Source of the DNA: Synaphobranchus kaupii
Taxonomy: Eukaryota; Chordata; Actinopteri; Anguilliformes; Synaphobranchidae
Assembly: GCA_029718625.1 (NCBI GenBank)
Contig: CM056377.1
Span: 101,420,118 to 101,484,117, forward strand
DNA: 64,000 nucleotides
Direction: 5' to 3'
In this document: positions 1 to 11,610 of the stretch, one piece after another
Layout of the letters: each line of letters opens with the position of its first letter
Numbering within the stretch: position 1 is the stretch's first letter
The notes under the pieces: model-generated
Told to the model about the DNA's origin: nothing
Databases searched by the model: none
What the model saw: the letters and a program-made list of their open reading frames with translations, nothing else
Program-made: the position numbers and the translations under genes

Positions 1-347
1 TAATTAAATATAATTTTTTGAAGAGTATGTCCATTGCTTACCTTCTACCCAGCCAAACTACTGGTCCTGGTTCAGGCCCTGACACTCTACAACCAGGCAG
101 GCATCCCCAACAATGCCACACAATGACACAAGCCAAGAAAAGAATCCAAAACTATGCTGCTGGATTGGTCTTCAACCTTGCTGTCTGTTCCCGTGTCTCA
201 CTCTCCTCAATCCCCCTCCACTAAGAACCTATTGAAGTCTGCATCTGTTTCAGAACTCTGGTATTGGCAGAGTGCCCCAGACCACAGTGCCTCTTAGGCC
301 TTGCCATTAATGAGACACCGCTCTGTAGACAGCTCTGTTTACAATGT
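1..347. other. Intergenic, nothing recognised
   Basis: AT-rich unique-looking DNA with only short chance reading frames. No splice-bounded exon, repeat or RNA gene was recognised here. Confidence 0.5.
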
Positions 348-351
348 TTAA

Positions 352-1305
352 AGGGGACATGAAGCACTCTGTAAAGTGGCTCTGGTTCGTTAGCTTTTTA
401 CCTTAAATTAGATATGACCATGCATTCAAATCTCAAACCAACCCATATTTGCTGGAGAAAGAAGTTAAAGTTTGCTTTTTTTCTACTAGGGCGCAGCCAT
501 TTTGGACCAACTGCGGTCGTGATGTCACTAGGTCGGTTGGTCTCAGCTGCTCAATGTATTACTATGGGGAAATAGCTGACTTTCAGTGAGCTCAACGATG
601 TATCGTGAAGAAAAAATTAAACAAAAAACGCACAGACGGTCCTTTTGTATTGCCCCGAGATGCTCAAATGAGTATTACTGAACAAAACTTAATTTAAAAC
701 TTAATTTCCACTGCTTCTGACCATACACCTAATGCAGTGGCCTCTGCTGCACTGTTGCATTGCCTCGATGTATCGGTTAACAGTCTGCAAATATATACCT
801 ACCGTGAGTGCGTGACCTAGCATCACAAGCTAACGCTCATTTTCTATAGGCAATAATAACTAGACAGGACTTTAGCTCCCAAACCGTTTATCAAGACAAG
901 GTAGCGGTGCAGCAGAACCAGCTCGTCAGAGGCTATTTACAGCATTATAGCTTATGGTCAGAAGCAGATTGTGGAAATTGAGTTTGAAATTTAATTTTGT
1001 TTTTAACATTTGAGCATCTCGGGGCAATACAAAATGACCGTCTGTGCGTTTTTGTTTTATTTTTTCCTTACGATACATCATTGACCTCACATAGTAATAC
1101 ATTGAGCAGCCGAGACCAACCAACCTAGTGTTGTCACAACCGCAGTTGGTCCAAAATGGCAGCACCCTAGTGGAAAAAAAGCAAACTTAACTTATTTTTC
1201 CAGCAAATATGGGTCGGTTTGAGATTTGAACGCATGGTCATATTTAATTTAAGGTAAAAAAAACGAACAAACCACAGCCACTTTACCGAGTGCTTCATGT
1301 CCCCT
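352..1305. mobile_element. Palindromic nonautonomous DNA transposon with TTAA target sites
   Basis: The left end, starting AGGGGACATGAAG at 352, is the inverse of the right end, CTTCATGTCCCCT ending at 1305. Inverted similarity continues inwards for roughly 350 bp per arm (about 352-727 and 954-1305). Both ends are directly flanked by TTAA (348-351 and 1306-1309), the target duplication typical of piggyBac-type transposons. No transposase is encoded; the reading frames inside are short and lie in the arms. I infer a piggyBac-related MITE, degenerated enough that the arms are no longer identical. Confidence 0.75.
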
Positions 1306-1309
1306 TTAA

Positions 1310-3638
1310 GAGTCAGCGCTCCATTTCCCAGTCTCTAGCCTACCCTACCCTACAGTATCAGACATGTCCACTACCCGTGTGTCTATCTGAACTCCTCTTC
1401 AACCCACTTCAATCAGAGACGGCTTGATCCTGAAAATCTGCTTAGCGTGTTGACCGAGCTAACCCTCCCATTGGGTTGCTTTGTGCCGGTGATAACGTGC
1501 CAGTGGGCACCTTTCATTGGCAGAAGTAGAGTGTCACAGAGAGAGACTGGCAGTCATAAGAGGCAAATACCTGCACTAATCTATTCCCTGGCATACGATG
1601 AAGGTCAGCGGCAGGGGCCCTTCACACAGTAAAGGAAAAGATGACACATACCGAAACTGTCCTCCACATTTTTTAATCTGTTCCTCGTGGTTTCCTGAAG
1701 ACAAGCTACAGCTGCCTTTATCTGGATCCTCTTGACAACTGTGTTGATGCAAGACATTTTTAACTTTGAAGCTTTATGATAGTTACCAAGGCACTGCAGA
1801 TGAGAAAATATATGGTCTGTGGGAATGAGGCCTAGTGCTGTACATGAAAAGAAATGACAGAAAATAATAGTGCCACACATGGCAATTCAGTAGAGCTGCT
1901 GTCCATGTCACTTTGCCAATGTAAAAGAACAGAAAATGTATGGGCCCAATTTTGGGGACAGTGGCATTGAAAAAGCACCTGGGCGTTAGTGGATTGAGAG
2001 AGATCTCTGGGATTTACACAAGCAGAGAACATCAGTGTTACTCTCAAGAATACAAAAGGGTGATAGCACCAAGAAAGCACCGAAAGCCCATTTATTATCA
2101 ATAAGCTTAAAGTCTGCTGAACAAACTAACAATTTGTTTTGTAGCCAAAAGTAAATACCAGTAAAAAAGCTAGTCTACACACGGCAACCTACACATGTCA
2201 AATTGTCTAAGATGCACAGTTTGCTAAATAAATACGTGTAACCGTTTGTTTGGTTATTTGGCAGTAAAATGTTTCTATAATAACTTTCAAAGAGAAAAAA
2301 ATGTATTTCTAGTTACCATGTTTTTAAATAGGCTACTCTCATTTTGTAGCCATAAACCTTAGTTTAAATTAACCAATTATCATACGAGCTGTAATTGGAA
2401 TCTTGTTGAAATGTTGTTTTTACAAAATCTGCTTCCTGAACATACATCTCCTTTTCAGTGACACCTACCTATCTTTGGTTTAATATTACAAACTGTTAGA
2501 TTTCATTCTGGTCTTTCTTTATATCAAAACACAGTGCAGAGTGTATTAGTATCATCCAGTCTTAAGGTACCTAACAGGAAAAATACATAAATAAATAATG
2601 GCTAGAAGCATATAAACACATAAAACAGACTGCAAATGTTTCGATCTTCTAAAGACAAACTGACCCACCCTCCTCACTGGAAATTCCAGTTACAGAAGAC
2701 CTGCAATAGTTGAAATGCAGTTCCTCTACTCTGTGTATTTGTGTTTATAAGCATCTGAGCAATGATTACTTGCATATATCTCAGCATGTCTACTGTGTGA
2801 CCATGCTAGGTGAGTGTGTTAGTATTGGACTGATTATTAGTGATATTTGTGGTAATTTTATGCCTCTGCAAATATAACTTTTGGTGTACATCTTGTATTT
2901 CACTTCAACAGTGCTGAGACTTAGAAGAGTTTAATACTCACCTCTTGCATCACAGCTGATACTGAAAAGGCATATTTGCACATGGTTGACTAGGGTGGCC
3001 TGTTGGCTGCAGACCATTACAAGTGCATCAGTGAAAATAATTGAAATGAAGAATATTTAGTGTTGCTTACTGTAAATAGACTGGTAAATTCCAAAATTAG
3101 CACATAAATGTAATACATAATTTAATATATAATTTAAATAAACAATAATTTGTAATATAATTTAACATAATTGAATACTACAAATTATAATTTTACAAAT
3201 TGCAAATAATGAATCAATACTTCAGGCTTATATCAAATAGATAAACTAGACCCCTAATTGGGACACATTCTCCTCCTCTTGACAGCATCATTTGCCTGAG
3301 GCGGCTTTTTTTGAAGTGTCTGAACTGTGCTCGGCAACTCTGCACCTCCCAGACAAGTATACCAGACATGATGAAACAGTACACCTTTGGCCTTGATGCA
3401 GTGGTATCCGAGGGAAAGAACATTGCTGATCTGATTGGCCATAATGAAATCAGACTCCCACAATGCCAACATGACCCAGTTTACTTTGGCCCACCATCAT
3501 TTAAGTGTCAATATCTCAAAAAATATTAACTGCACATCCAAGGTTGAAAGTTTGAATAAAGGAAGAGGCTGTACCACTCATAAATTTTCAACAGAATATT
3601 TATGTCAGAATGGTCACAAACAGTATATGCATAATTAG
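1310..3638. other. Intergenic, nothing recognised
   Basis: AT-rich sequence with scattered short frames of under 95 codons and no family motif. I see no exon with convincing splice sites, no tandem array and no transposon ends. Confidence 0.5.
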
Positions 3639-3730
3639 GGCTGGGCATCGTTTCAAATTTTTCGATACCAGTCATGATACCGATACCTGGTGTTCAATTC
3701 CGATGCCGAAGCGATACTTTTTTCAATACC
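3639..3730. repeat. End of a GGGCTGGGCATCG-type interspersed repeat
   Basis: The stretch GGGCTGGGCATCGTTT followed by repeated CGATACC/CGATGCC phrases resembles the terminus of a nonautonomous DNA transposon that I recall as common in teleosts. No matching inverted end is visible downstream, so this looks like a truncated copy. The family assignment is from memory only. Confidence 0.4.
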
Positions 3731-4348
3731 TTTCTTTGCTGAGTGTAAACACATTTTTCTACAATAAGAGAAAATCTTCAGGGTTCATCAGAAAACAGGT
3801 GCAGCTTAATAACCAAGTAGGATATTTGGTTCTGATATAAAAATGTTTGCAATCAGAGATTTAGTAAAAAAATTTATACTAAACCGAAATTACATTGGCT
3901 GTATGAATAATATATTATTGTTCCTATATCGGAACATGATTTTTTAGCGTGTAGAAAAGAGTTTTTTAATTAATTTTATTGTCTGTAACTGTGGCAAGGT
4001 GAAGGTTGTAAACAATGGTTTGGGCTATTAGCATCCTGCTGTTTTATTGCCCTGCAGTGCAAATTGAGAGGTTGATGTTCTCACAAGCTGTGACACTTTT
4101 TAACAATCCTGTGTTGGAATTTAGCGATTTTCTTAAAGTTTTAATTTATAATTTCAGAGAAATATGAATACTATAACTGGTACGTCGATGACTCACCACT
4201 AGGGGGCCACCATGGATAGGGTTAAACCTTTCTCTTTTACTACTCATCTGCAGGTGTGCTACAGTCTCTAGTCACAAAATTACCCAAATTGAGTTGAATA
4301 CTCCTTAATTTGCCACTACCGTGAGTTACCGCTATACGTAATTTGACA

Positions 4349-4353
4349 ATTGC
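4349..4353. repeat. Target-site duplication of the gypsy element (left copy)
   Basis: ATTGC immediately precedes the TGTTAC terminus at 4354. The same five bases follow the other LTR at 11606-11610. A 5-bp duplication is the usual integrase signature for Ty3/gypsy elements. Confidence 0.93.
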
Positions 4354-4431
4354 TGTTACGTATCTGTTACGGGACGAACCCAAGTGCAACGACCAGGAGA
4401 CAGATTTCACAAAAGGGTATTTTTAATAAAT

Positions 4432-4437
4432 TAAGTG
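4432..4437 (-). promoter_or_regulatory. Candidate poly(A) signal ATTAAA in the LTR
   Basis: The sense strand reads ATTAAA here, about 80 nt before the 3' LTR end. That would give a long R region and a very short U5. No AATAAA is seen on the sense strand in this part of the LTR. The placement is inferred. Confidence 0.4.
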
Positions 4438-4546
4438 TTGGGGTAGTCCCAACACTGTACAGGAAAGGCAACACAAGTATTACACAGGTTTTTCGCCTGG
4501 AAGCCCGGGGCGGGCTGCTCCAAGCCGGAGCTGGACTGGAGGATCT

Positions 4547-4880
4547 GGAACTGTTCGTTCCAACCCGGAACTGGACTGGACAGGAACTGGACCGGGTGGT
4601 CCACACGGGAATCAGGTTCTGGAACGGAATGTTCCAAACCGGAACTGGACTGGACTGGAACTGGACCGGGTGGTCCACACGGGAATCAGGTTCTGGAACG
4701 GAATGTTCCAAACCGGAACTGGACTGGACTGGAACTGGACCGGGAGGTCCACACGGGAATCAGGTTCGGGAACGGAATGTTCCAAACCGGAACTGGACTG
4801 GACTGGAACTGGACCGGGAGGTCCACACAGGGATCCGTGTCAGGAACGGAATGTTCCAAACCGGAACTGGACTTTGGACA
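4547..4880. repeat. 74-bp tandem repeat array in the 3' LTR
   Basis: The phrase GGAACGGAATGTTCC starts at 4621, 4695, 4769 and 4843, exactly 74 bp apart, with a degenerate unit before the first. Each unit carries an interrupted palindrome (GGAAC...GTTCC) and runs of GGAACTGGACTGGACTGG. Long plus-strand frames rich in Trp-Thr-Gly across this array are artefacts of the repeat. Confidence 0.9.
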
Positions 4881-5815
4881 GGTAGTTCGTACGACTCACG
4901 CCTGGACTGGACTGGAACTGGCAGGGGAGCGACTCACTACGGCAGGGCAGGAACTGGACCGGACTGACTGCACCGGTACAGAACAACAAAACAGAGGGGG
5001 GTTAGTGCAAGGGAAGGCACGGGAAAGACCGGGAGGTTCTCACGGAGGTGCAGGGCTTGGTAGACAGGTGACTGATGTAGCACAGCAGGACAGGGTGGTG
5101 TGGCGTAGCTGCGGTAGGTCCGGAAGGAGCTGACTGGTCTCCAGAGCTCCAGGAGCCGGCGCCGAAGAACTAGTTGGCTTCTTCGGTCGGACAGGAACAA
5201 CTGGAGGGTAGCCAGGTAACAAGCCAACCCGGAGCCTACACGAGCTGGAGGTGGAGGTACCGCAACACACACAACGAAAACGGGGGGATACGAACACTGC
5301 CACGGGAGAATGGGTGCTGGGTTAGATGGAGGAGAAGGGAAACAGGTTAGCTACATCAAACGACAGGAAATTGTGCGGGAGGTAAACTACCAATCCGTAG
5401 TTTCGCGTAGAACTAATGCTGTACGGGAATAACATCCCACAACCAAGCGAATCGTTCACACTAGAAGACCAGATAACAAGACGAGCACTAACACCAAGTG
5501 ACGATAGTTAACGAACTGGCGCCGACTGGCAGCCAGCCGAAAGACTATATAGTGAGGTTAATGACAGGACTAAATAAGGCACAGGTGTGAAAATAAACCG
5601 GGAGTGATTGCGAAACACCAGGTGAGGAAATGCATGCAACGAGGGGGAGGGAGTGAAAGGCGGAAGTAAGACAACACAACCAGACGAACAAGACAGGGAA
5701 GGACACGCCTAGTCCGCAGCAGCGGGGAAAACACGGACAAAGGGATCCAACATGACACGGAGGGAAAACAGGAAAACACGGAAAACGGACAGGAAGGGAG
5801 CGGAACATTACAGTA

Positions 5816-5825
5816 CCCCCCCCTC
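5816..5825 (-). promoter_or_regulatory. Polypurine tract (plus-strand primer) of the gypsy element
   Basis: On the minus strand GAG plus seven more G lies three bases before the 3' LTR terminus. A purine run abutting the 3' LTR is where plus-strand DNA synthesis is primed in Ty3/gypsy elements. The pol stop codon overlaps it, so coding and replication signals are packed tightly. Confidence 0.8.
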
Positions 5826-8800
5826 AACGTACGCCACCTGGCGTACCTGGCGGCCTGGTCTTGGATGGGAAGCGACTGTGGAAATCCTGGATCAGTGATT
5901 GATCCAGGATGAGGCCCCTGTGGAGCCATGACCGCTCCTCAGGACCATACCCCTCCCAGTCCACGAGGTATTGGAAACCCCGACCCTTACGGCGGATGTC
6001 GATGATGCGGTCCACCATGTAGGCCGGGGCGTTGTCGATGACCCGGACAGGTGGAGGAGGGAGGGTAGGGGCACTGAGGGGGCTGGAGGCGACAGGCTTA
6101 ATTTGTGAAACATGAAAAACGGGGTAAACTTTGAGGGAGGCAGGGAGGGAGAGTTTAACGGAAACTGGGTTGATAAGACATACAACAGGGAAGGGACCAA
6201 TGAACCGGGGCCGAAGTTTTTTAGAGGAGGAGGGAAGGGAAATGTTGGATGTGGATAGCCAGACCTGCTGACCGGCCCTGTACTTGGGGGCTGCGGTCCT
6301 GTGCAGGTCCGCCAGACGCTGCGAACGGGAATTGGAACGCAGGAGTGCGGTGCGTGCAAGTCTCCAAATGCGCTTGCATTTGAGGATGTGAGCATTAACA
6401 GAGGGGACTGCTACCTCGGCCTCCTGGACCGATAGGAGAGGGGGTTGGTAACCTAACGAGCACTCGAATGGGGATAACCCGGTGGAGGTACTCTTAAGGG
6501 AGTTGTGAGAGTACTCTACCCAGGGGAGGAAACGGCTCCAGGAGGCGGGATTGCGAGCAGTGACGCACCGCAGGGCGGCCCCCAGGTCCTGGTTCGCCCT
6601 CTCTGCCTGGCCGTTAGACTGGGGATGGAAGCCAGACGACAAACTGGCCGAGGCCCCCAGGGCTACACAGAACGCCTTCCAAACCTGGGAGGAGAATTGG
6701 GGCCCACGATCCGAAACAATGTCGGATGGGATCCCGTGCAGCCTGACCACATGTACCACCAGGAGCTCCGCAGTTTCGAGGGCGGACGGGAGTTTGGGGA
6801 GGGGAATGAAGTGAACCGCCTTGGAGAACCGATCCACAATTGTCAGAATGACAGAGTTGCCCTCTGACAAAGGCAGACCGGTAACGAAATCCACACCAAT
6901 GTGGCTCCAAGGACGGCCCGGGACAGGGAGGGGAAGGAGAAGACCAGAGGGAGGCTGGTGGGAAGCCTTGCTCCTGGCGCACACTGAGCAGGCCAGGACA
7001 AAAGCACGGGTATCCTCCTTGAGGGTGGGCCACCAAAAGCTCCTCCTGACGAGGGTGGTCGTTCTGGCAACACCTGGGTGACACGCCAGGCAGGAGGCGT
7101 GAACCCACTCAAGGACCTGGGAGCGGACGGAGTTGGGAACAAACAGGGAGGGGTTAGGGTTACTACGGGGGTCAGGGTGGGAAGTCTGGGCGGACCTCAC
7201 GATCTCCTCAATCCTCCAGGAGACCGCAGCCACCATACAGGACGCTGGTAGAATAGGCTCGGGGTCAGCAGGACTGGAGGGAAGGGAAAACACACGGGAT
7301 AAGGCATCCGCCTTAATATTGCGGGAACCGGGGCGATAGGATAAAGAAAAATTGAACCGGGCAAAGAAAAGTGACCACCTAGCCTGTCTAGCATTAAGCC
7401 TTTTAGCAGACCTCAAATAAATTAAATTTTGGTGGTCAGTTAACACAATAAAGGGGGTACCTGCCCCCTCCAGCCAGTGGCGCCACTCCTCAAGAGCCAG
7501 CTTTATGGCAAGAAGCTCCCGATCCCCGACATCATAATTTCGCTCAGCGGAGGACAGCCTCCGGGAGAAAAAGGCACAGGGATGGAGTTTATTGTCCAAG
7601 GCGGCACGTTGGGACAGAATGGCCCCCACGCCGGTGTCGGAGGCATCCACCTCAATCGTAAATTGACGAGTGGGATCAGGGTGACAAAGAATAGGGGCTG
7701 AGGAAAACCGTGCTTTAAGCTGTTCAAAAGCAAGCTGAGCTTCGGAGTTCCAACAGAAAGAAAAAACAGTGGAGGTAAGTTTGGTAAGGGGGGCAGCAAT
7801 GACACTGTAATTACGGATAAAACGGCGATAGAAATTAGCAAAACCAAGGAATTGTTGTAGGTGCTTACGAGAGGTGGGTTGGGGCCATTCTGTCACCGCC
7901 TTGACTTTGACCGGATCCGCCCGGATACTGCCCTCCTCAATGATGAAGCCGAGGAACGGGACTGAAGAGACGTGGAAGGAGCACTTCTCTGCCTTGACGA
8001 AGAGCTGGTTCTCGAGGAGACGCTGGAGAACCTCCCGGACATGGAGAATGTGTTCCTGAGGGGACTTAGAAAAAATCAAAATATCGTCGATGTAAACGAA
8101 AACAGTCTTACCCAATAGGTCTCGCAGTACGTCATTCACCATGCCCTGGAAGACTGCCGGGGCGTTAGTAAGGCCGAAGGGGACCACCAGGTACTCATAG
8201 TGGCCCAACGGGGTATTGAAGGCAGTCTTCCACTCATCCCCCTCCCGTATGCGCACCAAGTGGTACGCATTACGGAGGTCGAGCTTGGTGAAAATGACGG
8301 CCTGCGAGAGGGGTTCAAAAGCAGTGTTAATGAGGGGGAGAGGATATTTGTTGCGGATAGTGATAGAATTGAGTCCCCGATAGTCGATGCAGGGCCGTAG
8401 TGAGCCGTCCTTTTTCCCTACAAAAAAGAACCCAGCACCAACCGGAGAAGAGGAGGGACGGATGATGCCCGAGGCGAGGGACTCATGAATGTATTCTTCC
8501 ATGGCGAGTTTCTCTGGTCCCGACAGACTGTAGAGACGGCCGGACGGAAGTTTGGCTCCCTCCAGCAGGTCTATACAGCAATCGTACGGGCGGTGAGGAG
8601 GTAGGGACAGAGCACGTGATTTGGAAAAGGTCCGGCCGAGGTCGTGATATTGCTTGGGAACGTTGGAAATATCGGGTTCGGGTAGGTTGGTGCTGGGATT
8701 CTTGGACCCCGGAGGGGGAAGAGCGGAACGGAGACAGCTAGCCAGGCAGTGGCCACTCCACGCCAGGATGCGTCCGGCCTGCCAGTCGATGTGCGGGTTA

Positions 8801-9225
8801 TGGAGGCGGAGCCAGGTCTGACCTAAAACTATGGACGATTGTTTTGAGTTGATGAGGAGGAGTTGAATGCTCTCCCGATGATTGCCGGAAAGGACGAGCT
8901 GTAAGGGAACGGTGGAGTGGGTCACTAACCCCAGACTCCTACCGTCTAAAGCAAAGGCAGTAATGGGAGAGGGTAGAAGCTCCGTGGGGATGCCGGCCCT
9001 CTGGGCGAAGGTGGTGTCCATAAAGTTGGCGTCGGCCCCAGAGTCGATGAGGGCCGACGAGACCTCGGACTTGTCCCTCCACAGGAGAGTGGCCTTGAAA
9101 ACCAGGCGATTCTGGGCTGCATGGCAGGGTATGATAGGGCTCGTCAGTACGCCCAGTTTTACTGGCGAGCCTATTCTTTTGGGCGGATGGGGCATGAGGC
9201 GATCTGGTGGCCAGGTTTGCCACAA
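5824..9225 (-). CDS. Gypsy/sushi Pol polyprotein: protease, RT, RNase H, integrase, chromodomain
   Basis: A minus-strand frame of 1,133 codons from its first ATG. Residues 61-63 are DSG, the retropepsin active site. RT lies at about 200-470, with LDLRNAY near 315-321 and the catalytic YIDD at 378-381. RNase H follows, with acidic residues at D527 and D597 and ADALS at 639-643. Integrase has an HHCC finger (H709, H716, C746, C749) and a catalytic triad D779, D839, E875, spaced as DD35E. The last about 55 residues (1068-1121) are a chromodomain ([10 protein letters not shown]...YLVDWEGY), the hallmark of chromoviruses, which is thought to steer integration to modified chromatin. The ATG at 9225 lies inside the gag overlap and is probably not the true start; pol is most likely made by -1 frameshifting from gag. 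All key catalytic residues are present with no internal stop. Confidence 0.96.
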   Translation of the reverse strand: MWQTWPPDRLMPHPPKRIGSPVKLGVLTSPIIPCHAAQNRLVFKATLLWRDKSEVSSALIDSGADANFMDTTFAQRAGIPTELLPSPITAFALDGRSLGLVTHSTVPLQLVLSGNHRESIQLLLINSKQSSIVLGQTWLRLHNPHIDWQAGRILAWSGHCLASCLRSALPPPGSKNPSTNLPEPDISNVPKQYHDLGRTFSKSRALSLPPHRPYDCCIDLLEGAKLPSGRLYSLSGPEKLAMEEYIHESLASGIIRPSSSPVGAGFFFVGKKDGSLRPCIDYRGLNSITIRNKYPLPLINTAFEPLSQAVIFTKLDLRNAYHLVRIREGDEWKTAFNTPLGHYEYLVVPFGLTNAPAVFQGMVNDVLRDLLGKTVFVYIDDILIFSKSPQEHILHVREVLQRLLENQLFVKAEKCSFHVSSVPFLGFIIEEGSIRADPVKVKAVTEWPQPTSRKHLQQFLGFANFYRRFIRNYSVIAAPLTKLTSTVFSFCWNSEAQLAFEQLKARFSSAPILCHPDPTRQFTIEVDASDTGVGAILSQRAALDNKLHPCAFFSRRLSSAERNYDVGDRELLAIKLALEEWRHWLEGAGTPFIVLTDHQNLIYLRSAKRLNARQARWSLFFARFNFSLSYRPGSRNIKADALSRVFSLPSSPADPEPILPASCMVAAVSWRIEEIVRSAQTSHPDPRSNPNPSLFVPNSVRSQVLEWVHASCLACHPGVARTTTLVRRSFWWPTLKEDTRAFVLACSVCARSKASHQPPSGLLLPLPVPGRPWSHIGVDFVTGLPLSEGNSVILTIVDRFSKAVHFIPLPKLPSALETAELLVVHVVRLHGIPSDIVSDRGPQFSSQVWKAFCVALGASASLSSGFHPQSNGQAERANQDLGAALRCVTARNPASWSRFLPWVEYSHNSLKSTSTGLSPFECSLGYQPPLLSVQEAEVAVPSVNAHILKCKRIWRLARTALLRSNSRSQRLADLHRTAAPKYRAGQQVWLSTSNISLPSSSKKLRPRFIGPFPVVCLINPVSVKLSLPASLKVYPVFHVSQIKPVASSPLSAPTLPPPPVRVIDNAPAYMVDRIIDIRRKGRGFQYLVDWEGYGPEERSWLHRGLILDQSLIQDFHSRFPSKTRPPGTPGGVR

Positions 9226-10127
9226 TAGAAGCAGGATCTGGATCGCAGGCGACGTTGGCGCTCCGCAGAGTTGACCGCAACTCTGCCCAGTTGCATGGGC
9301 TCCTCTTCGGAGACCCCAGACGCCGCCCTGGATCCAGAAGCAGAAGGGTGAGAGCGTATGTGAGGAAGATGACCGGGGTTCCCCCCACGCTCACGGGCCC
9401 GGATACGAAGACGGTTGTCGATTGCTATGGCCAGGCTAATCAGGCTATTGAGTGAGGTGGATTCTTCACGGGTGGCAAGTTGGTCTTTAAGCTCCTCGCT
9501 GAGTGCCTGGCGGAAAGCCCCCTGAAGGGCGGTGTCGTTCCATCCGGACTCCGCTGCGAGGGTACGGAATTGGATGGCCATTTCAGCGACGCTACGACTC
9601 CCTTGACGGACCTGAAGTAGGCGCTGAGTTGCATCTCGCCCACAGGTAGGGTGGTCAAACACTCGCCGCATCTCGGCGGTGAAGGCAGCGAAGTTGTTGC
9701 AGAGCGCGACTTGGCTATCCCAGATGGATGTAGCCCACTCCAGGGCACCTCCTCCCAGGCTGCTCATAATGAAAGCGATCTTACATGGGTCGGAGGCGAA
9801 GGAGGAGGGCTGCATCCGGAAGACAATGTCGCATTTCATGAGAAATTCGCGACATTTCCCCAATTCCCCGCGGTATAACTCAGGTTGTTGTACGCGAGGC
9901 TCACGAAATGAAGTGGACACAGGAGGGTCCGCCGGAGGATCCGGTGCGGGCGGAGTAGAGCCCAATGGAATGCGCGGAAGCGGCTGGTGAAGAGACAGCT
10001 GCGTCACTTGTTCCGTGATGCCCCTCAGTACTTCCAACACGTCATCCAAACGACGGCCCTGTTGGTCGCTGACCGCAGTTTGGCAGGAGAAGGCGTGCCG
10101 AATCTGCTCCAGGTCGGCTGGGTCCAT
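9171..10127 (-). CDS. Gypsy/sushi Gag protein with CCHC zinc knuckle
   Basis: A 318-codon minus-strand frame whose ATG (10127-10125) lies only 19 nt after the 5' LTR. Residues about 75-245 form a retrotransposon Gag capsid-like region resembling the PEG10/RTL family (phrases such as [28 protein letters not shown]). The C-terminus has one zinc knuckle, C299-x2-C302-x4-H307-x4-C312, for RNA binding. Gag would assemble the cytoplasmic particle in which reverse transcription occurs. The stop TAG is at 9173-9171. The pol frame is open on the -1 side and overlaps by 55 nt, with a slippery heptamer just before the stop. No damage is seen. Confidence 0.93.
   Translation of the reverse strand: MDPADLEQIRHAFSCQTAVSDQQGRRLDDVLEVLRGITEQVTQLSLHQPLPRIPLGSTPPAPDPPADPPVSTSFREPRVQQPELYRGELGKCREFLMKCDIVFRMQPSSFASDPCKIAFIMSSLGGGALEWATSIWDSQVALCNNFAAFTAEMRRVFDHPTCGRDATQRLLQVRQGSRSVAEMAIQFRTLAAESGWNDTALQGAFRQALSEELKDQLATREESTSLNSLISLAIAIDNRLRIRARERGGNPGHLPHIRSHPSASGSRAASGVSEEEPMQLGRVAVNSAERQRRLRSRSCFYCGKPGHQIASCPIRPKE
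9177..9183 (-). promoter_or_regulatory. Candidate -1 ribosomal frameshift site CCCAAAA
   Basis: In the gag frame the minus strand reads CGC CCA AAA GAA TAG, so C CCA AAA fits the X XXY YYZ slippery pattern two codons before the gag stop. Slipping back one base enters the pol frame as CCC AAA AGA ATA, which matches the Pol sequence. Sushi-group elements and PEG10 are known to use -1 frameshifting. Whether a downstream pseudoknot exists was not folded. Confidence 0.7.
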
Positions 10128-10134
10128 GTTTTTG

Positions 10135-10145
10135 GCCAGTTCGTT
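10135..10145 (-). promoter_or_regulatory. Primer-binding site, self-priming type
   Basis: The 19-nt leader between the 5' LTR and gag has no sequence starting TGG directly at the LTR edge as a standard tRNA primer site would. Instead its 11 nt AACGAACTGGC, one base from the LTR, are perfectly complementary to sense-strand GCCAGTTCGTT in the LTR (11313-11303). That segment begins about 31 nt below a TATA box, where the RNA 5' end is expected. This matches the self-priming mechanism of Tf1, where the first 11 nt of the RNA fold back onto the PBS. Confidence 0.75.
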
Positions 10146-10339
10146 CTGTTACGTATCTGTTACGGGACGAACCCAAGTGCAACGACCAGGAGACAGATTT
10201 CACAAAAGGGTATTTTTAATAAATTAAGTGTTGGGGTAGTCCCAACACTGTACAGGAAAGGCAACACAAGTATTACACAGGTTTTTCGCCTGGAAGCCCG
10301 GGGCGGGCTGCTCCAAGCCGGAGCTGGACTGGAGGATCT

Positions 10340-10673
10340 GGAACTGTTCGTTCCAACCCGGAACTGGACTGGACAGGAACTGGACCGGGTGGTCCACACG
10401 GGAATCAGGTTCTGGAACGGAATGTTCCAAACCGGAACTGGACTGGACTGGAACTGGACCGGGTGGTCCACACGGGAATCAGGTTCTGGAACGGAATGTT
10501 CCAAACCGGAACTGGACTGGACTGGAACTGGACCGGGAGGTCCACACGGGAATCAGGTTCGGGAACGGAATGTTCCAAACCGGAACTGGACTGGACTGGA
10601 ACTGGACCGGGAGGTCCACACAGGGATCCGTGTCAGGAACGGAATGTTCCAAACCGGAACTGGACTTTGGACA
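10340..10673. repeat. 74-bp tandem repeat array in the 5' LTR
   Basis: This is the same array as in the other LTR, offset by 5,793, with the same unit number. In this copy it lies within the predicted 5' leader of the genomic RNA, downstream of the start site at 11313. Confidence 0.9.
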
Positions 10674-11302
10674 GGTAGTTCGTACGACTCACGCCTGGAC
10701 TGGACTGGAACTGGCAGGGGAGCGACTCACTACGGCAGGGCAGGAACTGGACCGGACTGACTGCACCGGTACAGAACAACAAAACAGAGGGGGGTTAGTG
10801 CAAGGGAAGGCACGGGAAAGACCGGGAGGTTCTCACGGAGGTGCAGGGCTTGGTAGACAGGTGACTGATGTAGCACAGCAGGACAGGGTGGTGTGGCGTA
10901 GCTGCGGTAGGTCCGGAAGGAGCTGACTGGTCTCCAGAGCTCCAGGAGCCGGCGCCGAAGAACTAGTTGGCTTCTTCGGTCGGACAGGAACAACTGGAGG
11001 GTAGCCAGGTAACAAGCCAACCCGGAGCCTACACGAGCTGGAGGTGGAGGTACCGCAACACACACAACGAAAACGGGGGGATACGAACACTGCCACGGGA
11101 GAATGGGTGCTGGGTTAGATGGAGGAGAAGGGAAACAGGTTAGCTACATCAAACGACAGGAAATTGTGCGGGAGGTAAACTACCAATCCGTAGTTTCGCG
11201 TAGAACTAATGCTGTACGGGAATAACATCCCACAACCAAGCGAATCGTTCACACTAGAAGACCAGATAACAAGACGAGCACTAACACCAAGTGACGATAG
11301 TT

Positions 11303-11313
11303 AACGAACTGGC
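11303..11313 (-). promoter_or_regulatory. Predicted RNA 5' end and self-primer of the gypsy element
   Basis: Sense sequence GCCAGTTCGTT begins 31 nt after the first T of TATATA. It is the exact reverse complement of the primer-binding site at 10135-10145. Transcription start is inferred from these two independent signals agreeing. Confidence 0.65.
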
Positions 11314-11338
11314 GCCGACTGGCAGCCAGCCGAAAGAC

Positions 11339-11344
11339 TATATA
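11339..11344 (-). promoter_or_regulatory. TATA box in U3 of the gypsy 5' LTR
   Basis: The minus strand reads CTATATAG here. It sits at the canonical distance above the predicted start at 11313. Confidence 0.65.
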
Positions 11345-11605
11345 GTGAGGTTAATGACAGGACTAAATAAGGCACAGGTGTGAAAATAAACCGGGAGTGA
11401 TTGCGAAACACCAGGTGAGGAAATGCATGCAACGAGGGGGAGGGAGTGAAAGGCGGAAGTAAGACAACACAACCAGACGAACAAGACAGGGAAGGACACG
11501 CCTAGTCCGCAGCAGCGGGGAAAACACGGACAAAGGGATCCAACATGACACGGAGGGAAAACAGGAAAACACGGAAAACGGACAGGAAGGGAGCGGAACA
11601 TTACA

Positions 11606-11610
11606 ATTGC
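11606..11610. repeat. Target-site duplication of the gypsy element (right copy)
   Basis: ATTGC directly after the LTR end at 11605, matching 4349-4353. Confidence 0.93.

Larger units (their letters stand above)
4354..5812 (-). repeat. 3' LTR of the gypsy element
   Basis: A 1,459-bp terminal repeat matching 10147-11605 at a constant offset of 5,793. On the sense (minus) strand U3 would run from 5812 to about 5521, with a TATATA box at 5551-5546. The transcript-start equivalent is at 5520 and an ATTAAA-type poly(A) signal lies at 4437-4432. The 74-bp tandem repeats lie downstream of the start site. Confidence 0.93.
4354..11605 (-). mobile_element. Full-length Ty3/gypsy chromovirus, sushi-type LTR retrotransposon
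   Basis: A 7,252-bp element with two 1,459-bp LTRs that look identical by eye, each starting TG and ending CA on the plus strand. It is bracketed by ATTGC duplications. On the minus strand the order is LTR, primer-binding site, gag, pol (protease, RT, RNase H, integrase, chromodomain), polypurine tract, LTR. Gag and pol are both open. Identical LTRs plus open frames imply a recent insertion that could still be autonomous. A C-terminal chromodomain with a gag-pol frameshift fits the Tf1/sushi chromovirus group of fish, the group from which mammalian PEG10 and the RTL genes derive. It is an LTR retrotransposon; I see no env-like frame. Confidence 0.95.
10147..11605 (-). repeat. 5' LTR of the gypsy element
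   Basis: A 1,459-bp terminal repeat that drives minus-strand transcription. The layout inferred from the sequence is U3 11605-11314 (about 292 bp), TATA box 11344-11339, transcription start about 11313, and R plus U5 11313-10147. U3 is short and the transcribed portion is unusually long, because it includes the 74-bp array. It is followed on the right by the ATTGC target duplication. Confidence 0.93.
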